Below are positions 1 to 9,319 of a stretch of 64,000 nucleotides of DNA, piece after piece (within the stretch, counting starts at the first letter, position 1; the number at the start of each line of letters is the position of its first letter). The translations under genes were made by a program, and so were the position numbers. The notes beneath the pieces were generated by a model. That model saw only the letters and a program-made list of their open reading frames with translations. It was not told where the DNA came from and did not search any database. Source of the DNA: Bradyrhizobium niftali (GTDB lineage: Bacteria > Pseudomonadota > Alphaproteobacteria > Rhizobiales > Xanthobacteraceae); contig NZ_SPQT01000002.1 of NCBI RefSeq assembly GCF_004571025.1, forward strand, positions 1-64,000, read 5' to 3'.

Positions 1-9
1 GCCCGGATC

Positions 10-1740
<1,731 letters not shown>

Positions 1741-2220
1741 GTGAACGAAGTCTGGAAGAAGCCGCCGATTACGCTGGATGCCTATCAGGCCATGGTCGGC
1801 AAGGAGGTCGGCGTGTCGTCATGGCACCTGATCGACCAGCCCCGCATCGACACCTATGCCGACGTGATCGAGGATCACCAGTTCATCCACGTTGACCCTG
1901 AACGGGCGAAGAAGGAGACCGCGTTCGGCACCACGATTGCGCACGGTTTTCTGACGATGTCGCTGCTGTCGATCATGTCTTATGAAGTCATGCCTGTCAT
2001 CGCCGGCACCACGATGGGCGTCAATTACGGCTTCGACAAGCTCCGCTTCATCTCGCCGGTGCGCTCGGGAAAGCGCGTCCGCGGCCGGTTCGTGCTGGCG
2101 GAAGCCAGGCTGCGCAAGCCGAACGAATTGCAGTCCCGCACCAATGTCACGGTGGAGATCGAGGGCGAGGACAAGCCCGCGCTGGTCGCCGACTGGCTCG
2201 GCCTGATCTATTTCGCCTGA
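1741..2220 (+). CDS. MaoC-family (R)-enoyl-CoA hydratase-like protein
   Basis: A 159-residue hotdog-fold protein with the hydratase-2 signature: DHQFIHVD around residue 45 followed by the IAHGFLTMS segment. The Asp/His pair is the expected catalytic dyad for hydration of trans-2-enoyl-CoA. It resembles the NodN/MaoC branch found widely in rhizobia. The start is GTG, immediately after the TAA of the ligase gene, so the two are surely co-transcribed. Together with the ligase upstream and the 3-hydroxyacyl-type SDR downstream it gives activation, hydration and oxidation steps of one pathway. The substrate is unknown. Confidence 0.85.
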   Translation: MNEVWKKPPITLDAYQAMVGKEVGVSSWHLIDQPRIDTYADVIEDHQFIHVDPERAKKETAFGTTIAHGFLTMSLLSIMSYEVMPVIAGTTMGVNYGFDKLRFISPVRSGKRVRGRFVLAEARLRKPNELQSRTNVTVEIEGEDKPALVADWLGLIYFA

Positions 2221-2234
2221 TACCACGCGTCGCT

Positions 2235-2308
2235 GCCGGGCTTGACCCGGCAATCCATCGCTGCTCAAAAGCTTTTCGATTTTGATGGATGGCCGGGTCA
2301 AGCCCGGC
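2235..2308. repeat. Palindromic intergenic repeat
   Basis: Two 25-nt arms (2235-2259 and 2284-2308) are inverted copies with one mismatch, separated by 24 nt. The arm begins GCCGGGCTTGACCCGGC. It lies between the MaoC gene and the SDR gene and would form a strong hairpin in the mRNA. It is the first of several such elements in the window. It may attenuate or stabilise the transcript, but that is inference. Confidence 0.8.
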
Positions 2309-2339
2309 CACGACGATCCAACGTTTGGGAAACGCACTC

Positions 2340-3257
2340 ATGGCAATCAGGTTTGACGGACGCGTCGCCATCGTCACCGGCGCGGGCAATGGCCTCGGAC
2401 GGGCGCATGCGCTGGGGCTGGCCAGCCGCGGCGCGAAGGTCGTGGTCAACGATTTCGGCGGCGCGCGCGACGGCACCGGCGGCTCGCTGTCGCCGGCGGA
2501 AACCGTGGTCGAGGAGATCCGCAAGGCAGGCGGCACCGCGATGGCCGACGGCGCCGACGTCTCGAACTTCGAGCAGGTCACCGCGATGGTCGAACGCGCC
2601 ACAAAGGAATGGGGCAGCGTCGACCTCTTGTGCGCCAATGCCGGCATTTTGCGCGACAAGTCGTTCGGCAAGATGGAGGCCGCCGATTTCCAGAAGGTGC
2701 TCGACGTGCATCTCGTCGGTACCTTCTATTGCTGCAAGGCGGCCTGGGCCGGCATGCGCGACCGCAACTACGGCCGCATCGTGCTGACCACCTCGTCCTC
2801 CGGTCTTTACGGCAATTTCGGCCAGGCCAATTACGGCGCGGCGAAATCCGGCATGGTCGGCCTGATGAACGTGCTGGCGGAAGAGGGCCGCAAGACCAAC
2901 ATCCGTGTCAACATCATCTCGCCGACCGCGGCGACCCGCATGACCGAAGAGCTGCTGCCGCCACAGGCGCTGCAGCTGATGAAGCCGAACGCGATCACGC
3001 CGGCCGTCGAGTACATGCTGAGCGAGGATGCGCCGACCCGCACCATCATGGGCGCCGGCGCCGGCTCCTTCGCGGTGATCAAGATTGTCGAGAGCGAAGG
3101 CATCAACCTGCCGGAGTCCGAATGGACGCCGGACGCGGTCGCCGCGCATTTCGCCGAGATCAGCGACATGTCGAAGGCGAAGGCGCTGACGGGAGCGTTC
3201 GAGCAGACGCAGAAATATGTGGCGCAGGCCGCGGCGAGGGCGGGGATCAAGCTCTAG
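2340..3257 (+). CDS. SDR-family 3-hydroxyacyl-CoA dehydrogenase-like protein
   Basis: Short-chain dehydrogenase of 305 residues. The cofactor motif TGAGNGLGRAHA is near residue 14, NAGI near 97, and the catalytic Ser-Tyr-Lys set is visible in SSSSGLYGNFGQANYGAAK near 150. The N-terminus, with the VVNDFGG insertion, resembles the dehydrogenase part of peroxisomal multifunctional enzyme type 2, which oxidises (3R)-hydroxyacyl-CoA. ATG at 2340 is chosen because the family alignment begins at MAIRFDGRVAIVTG; an upstream in-frame start would run through the palindromic repeat. It is the third gene of the ligase/MaoC/SDR module. Confidence 0.88.
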   Translation: MAIRFDGRVAIVTGAGNGLGRAHALGLASRGAKVVVNDFGGARDGTGGSLSPAETVVEEIRKAGGTAMADGADVSNFEQVTAMVERATKEWGSVDLLCANAGILRDKSFGKMEAADFQKVLDVHLVGTFYCCKAAWAGMRDRNYGRIVLTTSSSGLYGNFGQANYGAAKSGMVGLMNVLAEEGRKTNIRVNIISPTAATRMTEELLPPQALQLMKPNAITPAVEYMLSEDAPTRTIMGAGAGSFAVIKIVESEGINLPESEWTPDAVAAHFAEISDMSKAKALTGAFEQTQKYVAQAAARAGIKL

Positions 3258-3264
3258 CTCCACT

Positions 3265-3373
3265 GTCATTTCGGGGCGTCGCAAAGCGACGAGCCCGGAA
3301 TCCATCGTGCTACAGAAACTGCCGCCCAATGGATTCCGGGTTCGCGCCCAAGCGGGCGCGCCCCGGAATGACG
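3265..3373. repeat. Palindromic intergenic repeat
   Basis: Inverted repeat between the SDR gene and the flavoprotein gene. The outer arms read GTCATTTCGGGGCG and, inverted, CCCCGGAATGAC. The inner arms CCCGGAATCCAT and ATGGATTCCGGG are also complementary. The same element type recurs near 17.33 and 33.37 kb. Confidence 0.75.
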
Positions 3374-3410
3374 CTGTTTTTGGCGCGAGAATCTGGCCTA
3401 AACTCCCGCC

Positions 3411-4643
3411 ATGACACCATCCGAATCCCACGTCACCATCATCGGCGCAGGTCCCGCCGGGCTGATGGCGGCCGAGGTGCTGGCGCAGGGCGGCGCGCGC
3501 GTCACCGTTTATGACGCAATGCCATCCGCTGCCCGTAAATTCCTGATGGCAGGCCGGGGCGGGCTCAATCTCACCCACAGCGAGCCGCTGCCGCAGTTCA
3601 TGCCGCGCTATCGCGAGGCGGCACCGAAGCTGCAAGCTGCGGTCGAAGCCTTTTCACCCGACGCGCTGCGCGCCTGGAGCGAGGCACTGGGTGAGCCGAC
3701 CTTCGTCGGCAGCAGCGGCCGCGTGTTTCCAAAAGCGTTCAAGGCCTCGCCCTTGCTGCGCGCCTGGCTGCGGCGGCTCGACGCCGCCGGCGTGCGGTTT
3801 GCATTCCGCCATCGCTGGACCGGCTGGGACGGGGAAGGGCGGTTGTTGTTCCAAACACCGAGCGGCACCTCCGCCGTTGCAGCCGACGCCACTGTGCTCG
3901 CGCTCGGCGGCGCAAGCTGGCCGCGGCTCGGGTCGGACGGCAGCTGGGTCGATATCCTCGCGTCCAAAGACATTGCCATCTCGAGGCTGCGGCCGGCCAA
4001 TTCCGGTTTCACGGTCGCATGGTCCGAATTGTTCCGTGATCGTTTCGAGGGCCAGCCGCTCAAGGGCGTTGCCCTGACGATCGGTGCACACACAGTGCGC
4101 GGCGAAGCGATGATCACCCGCGGCGGCATCGAAGGCGGCGCGATCTATGCGCTGTCGGCGGAGCTGCGCGAGGCGGTGCTGGGTCTCGGACAGGCGACGC
4201 TCACAATCGCGCTGCGGCCCGACCTCGACGCTGCCGCGCTGACCGTGCGCCTGTCGGGCACGCGCGGCAAGCAATCGCTCGCAAACTTCCTGCGCAAGGC
4301 GGCGCAGCTGTCACCGGTCGGCATCGGCCTGATGCAGGAGGCCGCCATCGCATCTGGCCGGCCGCTGGCCTCGTTCTCGCCGGCCGAGCTCGCACACCTG
4401 GTCAATGCCATTCCGGTTCGGCTCACTGGCGTTGCCCCGATCGATCGCGCGATCTCGACCGCTGGCGGCGTTTCGTTTGACGAGCTCGACGCGGGCTTCA
4501 TGCTGCGCAAGCTGCCCGGCCTGTTCGCTGCCGGCGAGATGCTGGATTGGGAGGCGCCGACCGGGGGCTATCTGTTGCAGGCATCGTTCGCGACTGGGGC
4601 CGCCGCGGGTAGGGGGGTGCTGGAGTGGCTGAAGCGTTCATAG
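3411..4643 (+). CDS. FAD-dependent oxidoreductase, TIGR03862/HI0933-like flavoprotein
   Basis: A 410-residue flavoprotein. The dinucleotide-binding motif IIGAGPAGLMAAEVL is at residues 9-23, the AGRGGLNLTHSEP motif typical of the HI0933/YhiN group is near residue 46, and the C-terminal FAD contact AAGEMLDWEAPTGGYLLQ is near residue 375. Members are annotated as TIGR03862 flavoproteins with no established substrate. Length is normal. It is preceded by a palindromic repeat and followed by more repeats, so it is probably transcribed alone. The exact reaction is unknown. Confidence 0.85.
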   Translation: MTPSESHVTIIGAGPAGLMAAEVLAQGGARVTVYDAMPSAARKFLMAGRGGLNLTHSEPLPQFMPRYREAAPKLQAAVEAFSPDALRAWSEALGEPTFVGSSGRVFPKAFKASPLLRAWLRRLDAAGVRFAFRHRWTGWDGEGRLLFQTPSGTSAVAADATVLALGGASWPRLGSDGSWVDILASKDIAISRLRPANSGFTVAWSELFRDRFEGQPLKGVALTIGAHTVRGEAMITRGGIEGGAIYALSAELREAVLGLGQATLTIALRPDLDAAALTVRLSGTRGKQSLANFLRKAAQLSPVGIGLMQEAAIASGRPLASFSPAELAHLVNAIPVRLTGVAPIDRAISTAGGVSFDELDAGFMLRKLPGLFAAGEMLDWEAPTGGYLLQASFATGAAAGRGVLEWLKRS

Positions 4644-4647
4644 AACG

Positions 4648-4815
4648 CCGTCGCCCTTCGAGGCTCGCCCAGCGGCGCAGTGCGCCGCAAGGCTCGCACC
4701 TCGGGGTGACGGCTATCCGCGAGCATCATCTTAAGTCGGCCTAACGAGAGCGTCATCCTGAGATGCTCGTTTCCGGTGCGAGAGCACCGGAAACCGAGCC
4801 TCGAAGGATGCGCGG
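4648..4815. repeat. Two adjacent palindromic repeats
   Basis: The convergent intergenic space between the flavoprotein and the PLP enzyme contains two inverted repeats. One is around 4651-4716, with CCTTCGAGGCTCGC and the GCGAGC..CTCGGGGTGACGG counterpart. The other is around 4747-4812 and is built on GTTTCCGGTGCGAGAGCACCGGAAAC with GATGCTCG/CGAGCCTCGAAGGATG flanks. Both match the CGTCAC-type dispersed repeats typical of rhizobial chromosomes. They may act as bidirectional transcription barriers. Confidence 0.65.
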
Positions 4816-4826
4816 GCGCGAACACC

Positions 4827-5906
4827 TTAGCGCAGCTTCCCCCGCGCCGCCACCGGCAGCGTGCCGATGATCTCCTCGCCGCGGACCATCAGCACCTCGT
4901 CCATCATGTTGACGACGACGCAGACATGATTGGGCACGATGCGCACGACATCGCCGACATTCGGCCGGGTGTTGCTGCGGGAGAGATCGAGGAAGCCGTG
5001 CTCTTCGGCAAAGCGCGCGATCTTGGCTTCGGGGTGCTCCAGGATCAGGCCGTGGCCGTCGAGCCCGCCGGTGTCCGTGGTCAGCGTCTTGGAGCCGGCA
5101 TCGAGAATGCCGCGCTCGGGCGCGGCGCGGCTCACGACGGTTGAATAGATGTGCAGCGCGCAGTCGTCCCACGTCGCGGAGCCGGCAGCGACCTGCATGC
5201 GGTCGTTGTAGATGTAGGTGCCGAAGCGATGCTCGGTGCCGCCCTTGAGCTTGCCGAGATTGACGAGGTTCGGCGTGCCGCCGGTCGAGACGATCTTTGC
5301 ATCCAGCCCGTGCGCGCGCACGCCGGCCAGCGCCTCGTCGTAGAATTTTTGCGCGTCCGCCCAGCCGGTCTCGGTCGGATAAAGCATGAAGCCGGCGAAC
5401 TCGAGCCCTTTGGACCCGGCGATCTCGCGCGCCAGCGCAATCGCCTCCGCCGGTGTCTCGACGCCCGCGCGCTTGCGGCCCGTATCGCATTCGACCACCA
5501 CCGAGAGCGGGCGGCCTGATGCTGCGGCCGCCTTCGGCAAACCTGCGACGACCGTCGAATTGTCCGCGGCCACCGTCATGTTCGCCTTCGCCTGCAGCGC
5601 GCCGAGCCGCGCCATCTTCTCTTCGCCGAGCAGGTTGTAGCTGATCAGGATGTCGTCGATGCCGGCATTGGCCATGATCTCGGCCTCGCCGATCTTCTGG
5701 CAGGTGATGCCCTTGGCGCCGGCCGCCACCTGCATCTTGGCAATGGTCGGGTTCTTGTGCGTCTTGATGTGAGGACGATTGGCGATTCCGGCGTCGTCGC
5801 AGGCCTTCTGGATCCGCGCGATGTTGCGCTCGACCTTGTCCATGTCGATGACGGCGCAGGGCGTGCCGTATTCGCGGGCGATCTTGGCGGCGAGAGTCGT
5901 TGTCAT
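4827..5906 (-). CDS. D-threonine aldolase/D-serine dehydratase-like PLP enzyme (DSD1 family)
   Basis: A fold-III PLP enzyme of 359 residues with an alanine-racemase-type N-terminal barrel. The PLP lysine is the K of RPHIKTHKN near residue 50. The C-terminal NHVCVVVNMMDEVLMVRG segment supplies the His/Cys pair that binds the metal in D-threonine aldolases and D-serine dehydratases. The likely reaction is cleavage or deamination of a D-3-hydroxy amino acid; the choice between D-Thr aldolase and D-Ser dehydratase cannot be made from sequence. It starts 28 bases downstream of the ABC-F gene stop on the same strand. A second, frameshifted member of this broad fold is at 28.5-29.8 kb. Confidence 0.85.
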   Translation of the reverse strand: MTTTLAAKIAREYGTPCAVIDMDKVERNIARIQKACDDAGIANRPHIKTHKNPTIAKMQVAAGAKGITCQKIGEAEIMANAGIDDILISYNLLGEEKMARLGALQAKANMTVAADNSTVVAGLPKAAAASGRPLSVVVECDTGRKRAGVETPAEAIALAREIAGSKGLEFAGFMLYPTETGWADAQKFYDEALAGVRAHGLDAKIVSTGGTPNLVNLGKLKGGTEHRFGTYIYNDRMQVAAGSATWDDCALHIYSTVVSRAAPERGILDAGSKTLTTDTGGLDGHGLILEHPEAKIARFAEEHGFLDLSRSNTRPNVGDVVRIVPNHVCVVVNMMDEVLMVRGEEIIGTLPVAARGKLR

Positions 5907-5934
5907 GGCAGTCCCCTAGTTGGCGGAATACGCG

Positions 5935-7746
5935 CTAAGCCTGTTCAATTTCTTCGCGAAGCATTTCGAGTTCGAGCCAGCGCTCTTCGGCGGCGGACAA
6001 TTCGTCATGCGCCTTGGCGATCGCGGCGGAGGCGTCGTCGAATTTCTTGCGATCCTTGGCGTAGAGGTTGGGATCGTCGAGCACGCGTTGCAGCTTGGCG
6101 ATGTCGGCATGCAATTTTTCCATCTTCTTCGGCAGCGTTTCCAGCGCGTGCTTCTCGTTGAAGCTCAACCGCCGCTTCGGCGCGGATGCGGGAGCAGCTT
6201 GCCGCTCCTCTTTCTTCTCCGCGGGGGCTTGCGCCTTCGCCGTCTCGCGCTTCAAGTCCGCGCCGCGCTGCGCCAGCATGTCGCTGTAGCCGCCGGCATA
6301 TTCGATCCATCTGCCGTTGCCCTCGGGCGCAATCACAGAGGTGACGACGCGGTCGAGGAAGTCGCGGTCGTGGCTGATCAGGATCACGGTGCCCTCGTAG
6401 TCGCCGAGCATGTCCTCGAGCACGTCGAGCGTTTCCAGGTCGAGATCGTTGGTCGGCTCGTCCAGCACCAGCAGGTTCGATGGCTTGGCCAATGCGCGCG
6501 CCAGCATCAACCGGCCGCGCTCGCCGCCCGAGAGCACTTCCAGCGGCGTGCCGCGCTGCTCCTGCGCGAACAGAAAGTCCTTCATGTAGCCGACGACATG
6601 CTTCGGCTTTCCGCCGACCATGATCTGGTCGCCGCGGCCGCCGGTCAGCGCCTCCGCCAGCGTCGATTTGGGATCGAGGCTTTCGCGGTGCTGGTCGAGC
6701 GTCGCCATCTCCAGATTGGCCCCGAGCCGCACGGTGCCAGTGTCAGGCTGCATGCCGCCGGTGAGCAGATTGACCAGCGTGGTCTTGCCGGCGCCGTTCG
6801 GCCCGATGATGCCGAGCCGGTCGCCGCGCTGGATGCGGGTGGAGAAATTGTCGACGATCTTGCGCTCGCCATAGGCCTTGGTGATGCCTTTGGCTTCGAT
6901 CACCAGCTTGCCGGACTGCTCAGCCTCGGCGGCTGCGAGATTGGCGCTGCCGGCGGTGCCGCGATAGTTGCGGCGCTGGTCGCGCAGCGTGTGCAGATTG
7001 GCAAGCCGCTTGACGTTGCGCTTGCGCCGGCCGGAGACGCCGTAGCGCAGCCAGTGCTCCTCGTCGACGATCTTGCGGTCGAGCTTGTGTTGGTCGCGCT
7101 CTTCCTCGGCGAGCACCTCGTCGCGCCAGCTCTCGAACGAGGCAAAGCCGCGGTCGATCTGCTTGATCCGGCCGCGGTCGAGCCACGCCGTGGAGCGCGA
7201 GAGATTGGTGAGGAAGCGGCGGTCGTGGCTGATCAGCACCAGTGCGCTGCGGCGGCTGTCGAGCTCCTGTTCCAGCCATTCGATGGTGGAAAGATCGAGA
7301 TGGTTGGTCGGCTCGTCCAGCAGCAGGATGTCGGGCGAGGGCGCCAGCACACACGCGAGCGCCGCGCGGCGAGCTTCGCCGCCAGAGAGGTTGTGCGGGT
7401 TCTCGTCGCCGGTCAGCCCGAGCTGCTCCAGCAGATAGCGCGCCTGATGCTGGTCGTCGCCGGGCGCGAGCCCCGCCTCGACATAGGCGAGCGTGGTCTT
7501 GTGGTCGCCGAAATCAGGCTCCTGCGGCAGATAGCGGATCGTGGCGCCCGGCTGCACGAAGCGTGTGCCGCCGTCGGGCTCGACGAGGCCGGCCGCGATC
7601 TTGAGAAGCGTTGACTTGCCCGAGCCGTTGCGGCCGATCAGGCAGACCCGCTCGCCAGCCGCAACGTTGAGCTCGACGCCGTTCAAGAGCGGCGTGCCGC
7701 CAAACGTCAGCTTGATGTCCTTGAGTTGGATCAGCGGCGGCGCCAT
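5935..7746 (-). CDS. ABC-F family ATP-binding protein (Uup/EttA-like)
   Basis: A 603-residue soluble protein with two ABC cassettes in tandem and no membrane segments. Cassette 1 has Walker A GRNGSGKST, signature LSGGEARRAAL and Walker B ILLLDEPTNHLDL. Cassette 2 has GPNGAGKTT, LSGGERGRLML and LLVLDEPTNDLDL. A charged linker lies between them and a coiled-coil C-terminal tail rich in K/E follows residue 530, as in Uup. ABC-F proteins act on the ribosome (translation factors, antibiotic protection) or, for Uup, influence precise excision of transposons. It starts 2 bases after the yaiI-like gene and is probably co-transcribed with it. Confidence 0.9.
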   Translation of the reverse strand: MAPPLIQLKDIKLTFGGTPLLNGVELNVAAGERVCLIGRNGSGKSTLLKIAAGLVEPDGGTRFVQPGATIRYLPQEPDFGDHKTTLAYVEAGLAPGDDQHQARYLLEQLGLTGDENPHNLSGGEARRAALACVLAPSPDILLLDEPTNHLDLSTIEWLEQELDSRRSALVLISHDRRFLTNLSRSTAWLDRGRIKQIDRGFASFESWRDEVLAEEERDQHKLDRKIVDEEHWLRYGVSGRRKRNVKRLANLHTLRDQRRNYRGTAGSANLAAAEAEQSGKLVIEAKGITKAYGERKIVDNFSTRIQRGDRLGIIGPNGAGKTTLVNLLTGGMQPDTGTVRLGANLEMATLDQHRESLDPKSTLAEALTGGRGDQIMVGGKPKHVVGYMKDFLFAQEQRGTPLEVLSGGERGRLMLARALAKPSNLLVLDEPTNDLDLETLDVLEDMLGDYEGTVILISHDRDFLDRVVTSVIAPEGNGRWIEYAGGYSDMLAQRGADLKRETAKAQAPAEKKEERQAAPASAPKRRLSFNEKHALETLPKKMEKLHADIAKLQRVLDDPNLYAKDRKKFDDASAAIAKAHDELSAAEERWLELEMLREEIEQA

Positions 7747-7748
7747 CG

Positions 7749-8252
7749 TCAGCCCTGACTTGAATTCTGGCTCGTTGCAGCCGCATCAGCGCGGCGGCGC
7801 TGGATCCGGCGCAGCGTCTGGTCGAGCGCCGAGAGGAACGTCGACCGGTCGCGCGGTGCGAACGATCGCGGGCCGCCGGTAACTTCGCCAGCCGAGCGCA
7901 GATCCGTCATGAGATTGCGCACCGCCAGCGTCATCCCGATCGATTCTTCGGTGAACGGCTTGCCGTTCGGCGCGATCACGTCGGCGCCCGCCTTCACGCA
8001 GCGGCTGGCGAGCGGAATGTCGGAGGTGACGACGACGTCGCCCGGCTTGGCGCGTTCGGCGATCCAGTCGTCGGCGGCATCCATGCCGCTACCTGCGGCG
8101 ATGCGCTCGATCAAGGGATCCTGCGGCACGCGAATGAAATTGCCGGCCACCACGCTCACGGGCACGCCGTGCCGGAGCGCGACGCGGTAGATCTCGTCCT
8201 TCACCGGACAGGCGTCGGCGTCGACATAGATGCGGGTGGGCGTGTCAGTCAT
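7749..8252 (-). CDS. YaiI/YqxD family protein (DUF188)
   Basis: A 167-residue protein with the family hallmark [12 protein letters not shown] near the N-terminus and the [10 protein letters not shown] and GKPFTEESI motifs later. The family has a PIN-like nuclease fold but no settled function. The start at 8252 is chosen because the conserved block begins right after [16 protein letters not shown]; longer in-frame starts would overlap the divergent gene's leader. Its stop is just before the ABC-F start, so it is the first gene of a two- or three-gene minus-strand transcript. Confidence 0.85.
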   Translation of the reverse strand: MTDTPTRIYVDADACPVKDEIYRVALRHGVPVSVVAGNFIRVPQDPLIERIAAGSGMDAADDWIAERAKPGDVVVTSDIPLASRCVKAGADVIAPNGKPFTEESIGMTLAVRNLMTDLRSAGEVTGGPRSFAPRDRSTFLSALDQTLRRIQRRRADAAATSQNSSQG

Positions 8253-8358
8253 CGGCGGGGTGGTAGCCCATTCGGGCCGCAAAGGCGAGGGGATTGACCG
8301 GTGTTCCCCGGGGCCTACGATCGGCCCGAAACAACAGGAATTGTGGGGAAGGGCAGCC

Positions 8359-9159
8359 ATGCCGAACCGGCTCGAGACCTACCGCGTCGAGGCCTACAAC
8401 ACCGCCAAACAATCCGAAAACAAGATGCATGACGACAACGTAGCGCGTCGCTTCGGCTTTTCCGGCGGGCTGGTGCCTGGTGTCGACGTCTTCGCCTACA
8501 TGATGCATGTGCCGGTCGCGTACTGGGGCCGCGATTTCCTGTCACGCGGACTGGTGGAGGCCCGCTTCATCAAGCCGGTCTATGACGGCGAGACGGCCGA
8601 TGTCGATGCAACCGAGCACAATGGCCTGCTCACGATCGAGGTGTTCAGCCGCACCGAGCTGTGCGCCACCGGGACGGCCTCGCTGCCGGCGGCCGCGCCG
8701 GCTGAGGATTTGAGCGACTACCTCGCGGTCCCCGCGGTCGCCGAGCGCAAGCCGGTCAGCCCCGCGACCTTCGAGACCGGCAAATGGCTCGGCACAGAGC
8801 CGCGTCGATGGATCGGGCAGGCCGCCGCGGAATATCTCGCCGAGATCAGGGAAACCGATCCGATCTTCGCGCGTGAGGGGCTCGGCCATCCCGGCCTGAT
8901 CCAGCGCGTGATGAACTGCGTCCTCGTCGACAACACCATTTTAGGCCCATGGATCCACGCCGGCAGCCGCATGCAGTTGCTGTCGCCCGCGCGCGCCGGC
9001 GACGAGATCGTTGCGCGGGCCAAGGTGACCGCGAACTACGAGAAGAAGGGCCACCGCTTCGTCGAGCTCGACGCACTGGTCGTCGCCAATGGCGAGACAC
9101 CGCTGGCGCGTTGCCAGCACACCGCGATCTACCAGCCGCGCGAGGAGGCGGCGGCGTAG
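8359..9159 (+). CDS. Hotdog-fold (MaoC/acyl dehydratase-like) protein
   Basis: A 266-residue protein without a named family that I can assign. The N-terminal half (residues 12-110) has a MaoC-like run, [14 protein letters not shown] then [10 protein letters not shown], and the C-terminal half (about 170-255) again has a hotdog-like pattern, suggesting a double-hotdog thioester-binding protein. The start ATG at 8359 has a purine-rich GGGGAAGGG ribosome site 6-14 bases upstream, and the conserved sequence begins there. It is divergent from the yaiI-like gene, with only about 106 bases between the start codons. Its partner and substrate are unknown. Confidence 0.6.
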   Translation: MPNRLETYRVEAYNTAKQSENKMHDDNVARRFGFSGGLVPGVDVFAYMMHVPVAYWGRDFLSRGLVEARFIKPVYDGETADVDATEHNGLLTIEVFSRTELCATGTASLPAAAPAEDLSDYLAVPAVAERKPVSPATFETGKWLGTEPRRWIGQAAAEYLAEIRETDPIFAREGLGHPGLIQRVMNCVLVDNTILGPWIHAGSRMQLLSPARAGDEIVARAKVTANYEKKGHRFVELDALVVANGETPLARCQHTAIYQPREEAAA

Positions 9160-9190
9160 GGAAGGGGCAAGGCGCGTCTCCACATTGGCT

Positions 9191-9292
9191 GTCATACCCC
9201 GCGAAGGCGGGGCATCCAGTACGCCGCGGCTTCTCGATTCAATCACATCTGTCACGGAGTACTGGATCGCCCGCCTTCGCGGGCGATGACAG
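9191..9292. repeat. Palindromic intergenic repeat
   Basis: Inverted repeat built from GTCATACCCCGCGAAGGCGGG, CATCCAGTACGCCG and their inverted counterparts (GGAGTACTGGATCGCC, CCCGCCTTCGCGGGCGATGAC). It lies in the convergent space between the hotdog gene and the CoxL-like gene. A near copy sits at 34.59-34.71 kb. Confidence 0.75.
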
Positions 9293-9319
9293 TGTGCGTG
9301 TGGAGGCAGAAGCGCGGCC

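Noticed and set aside
2298..3635. 445-codon antisense frame across the SDR gene and repeat
   Set aside because: It crosses the SDR gene and a palindromic repeat and shows no family motif.
5920..7614. 564-codon open frame opposite the ABC-F gene
   Set aside because: It is the antisense shadow of a clear two-cassette ATPase gene and has no domain features.
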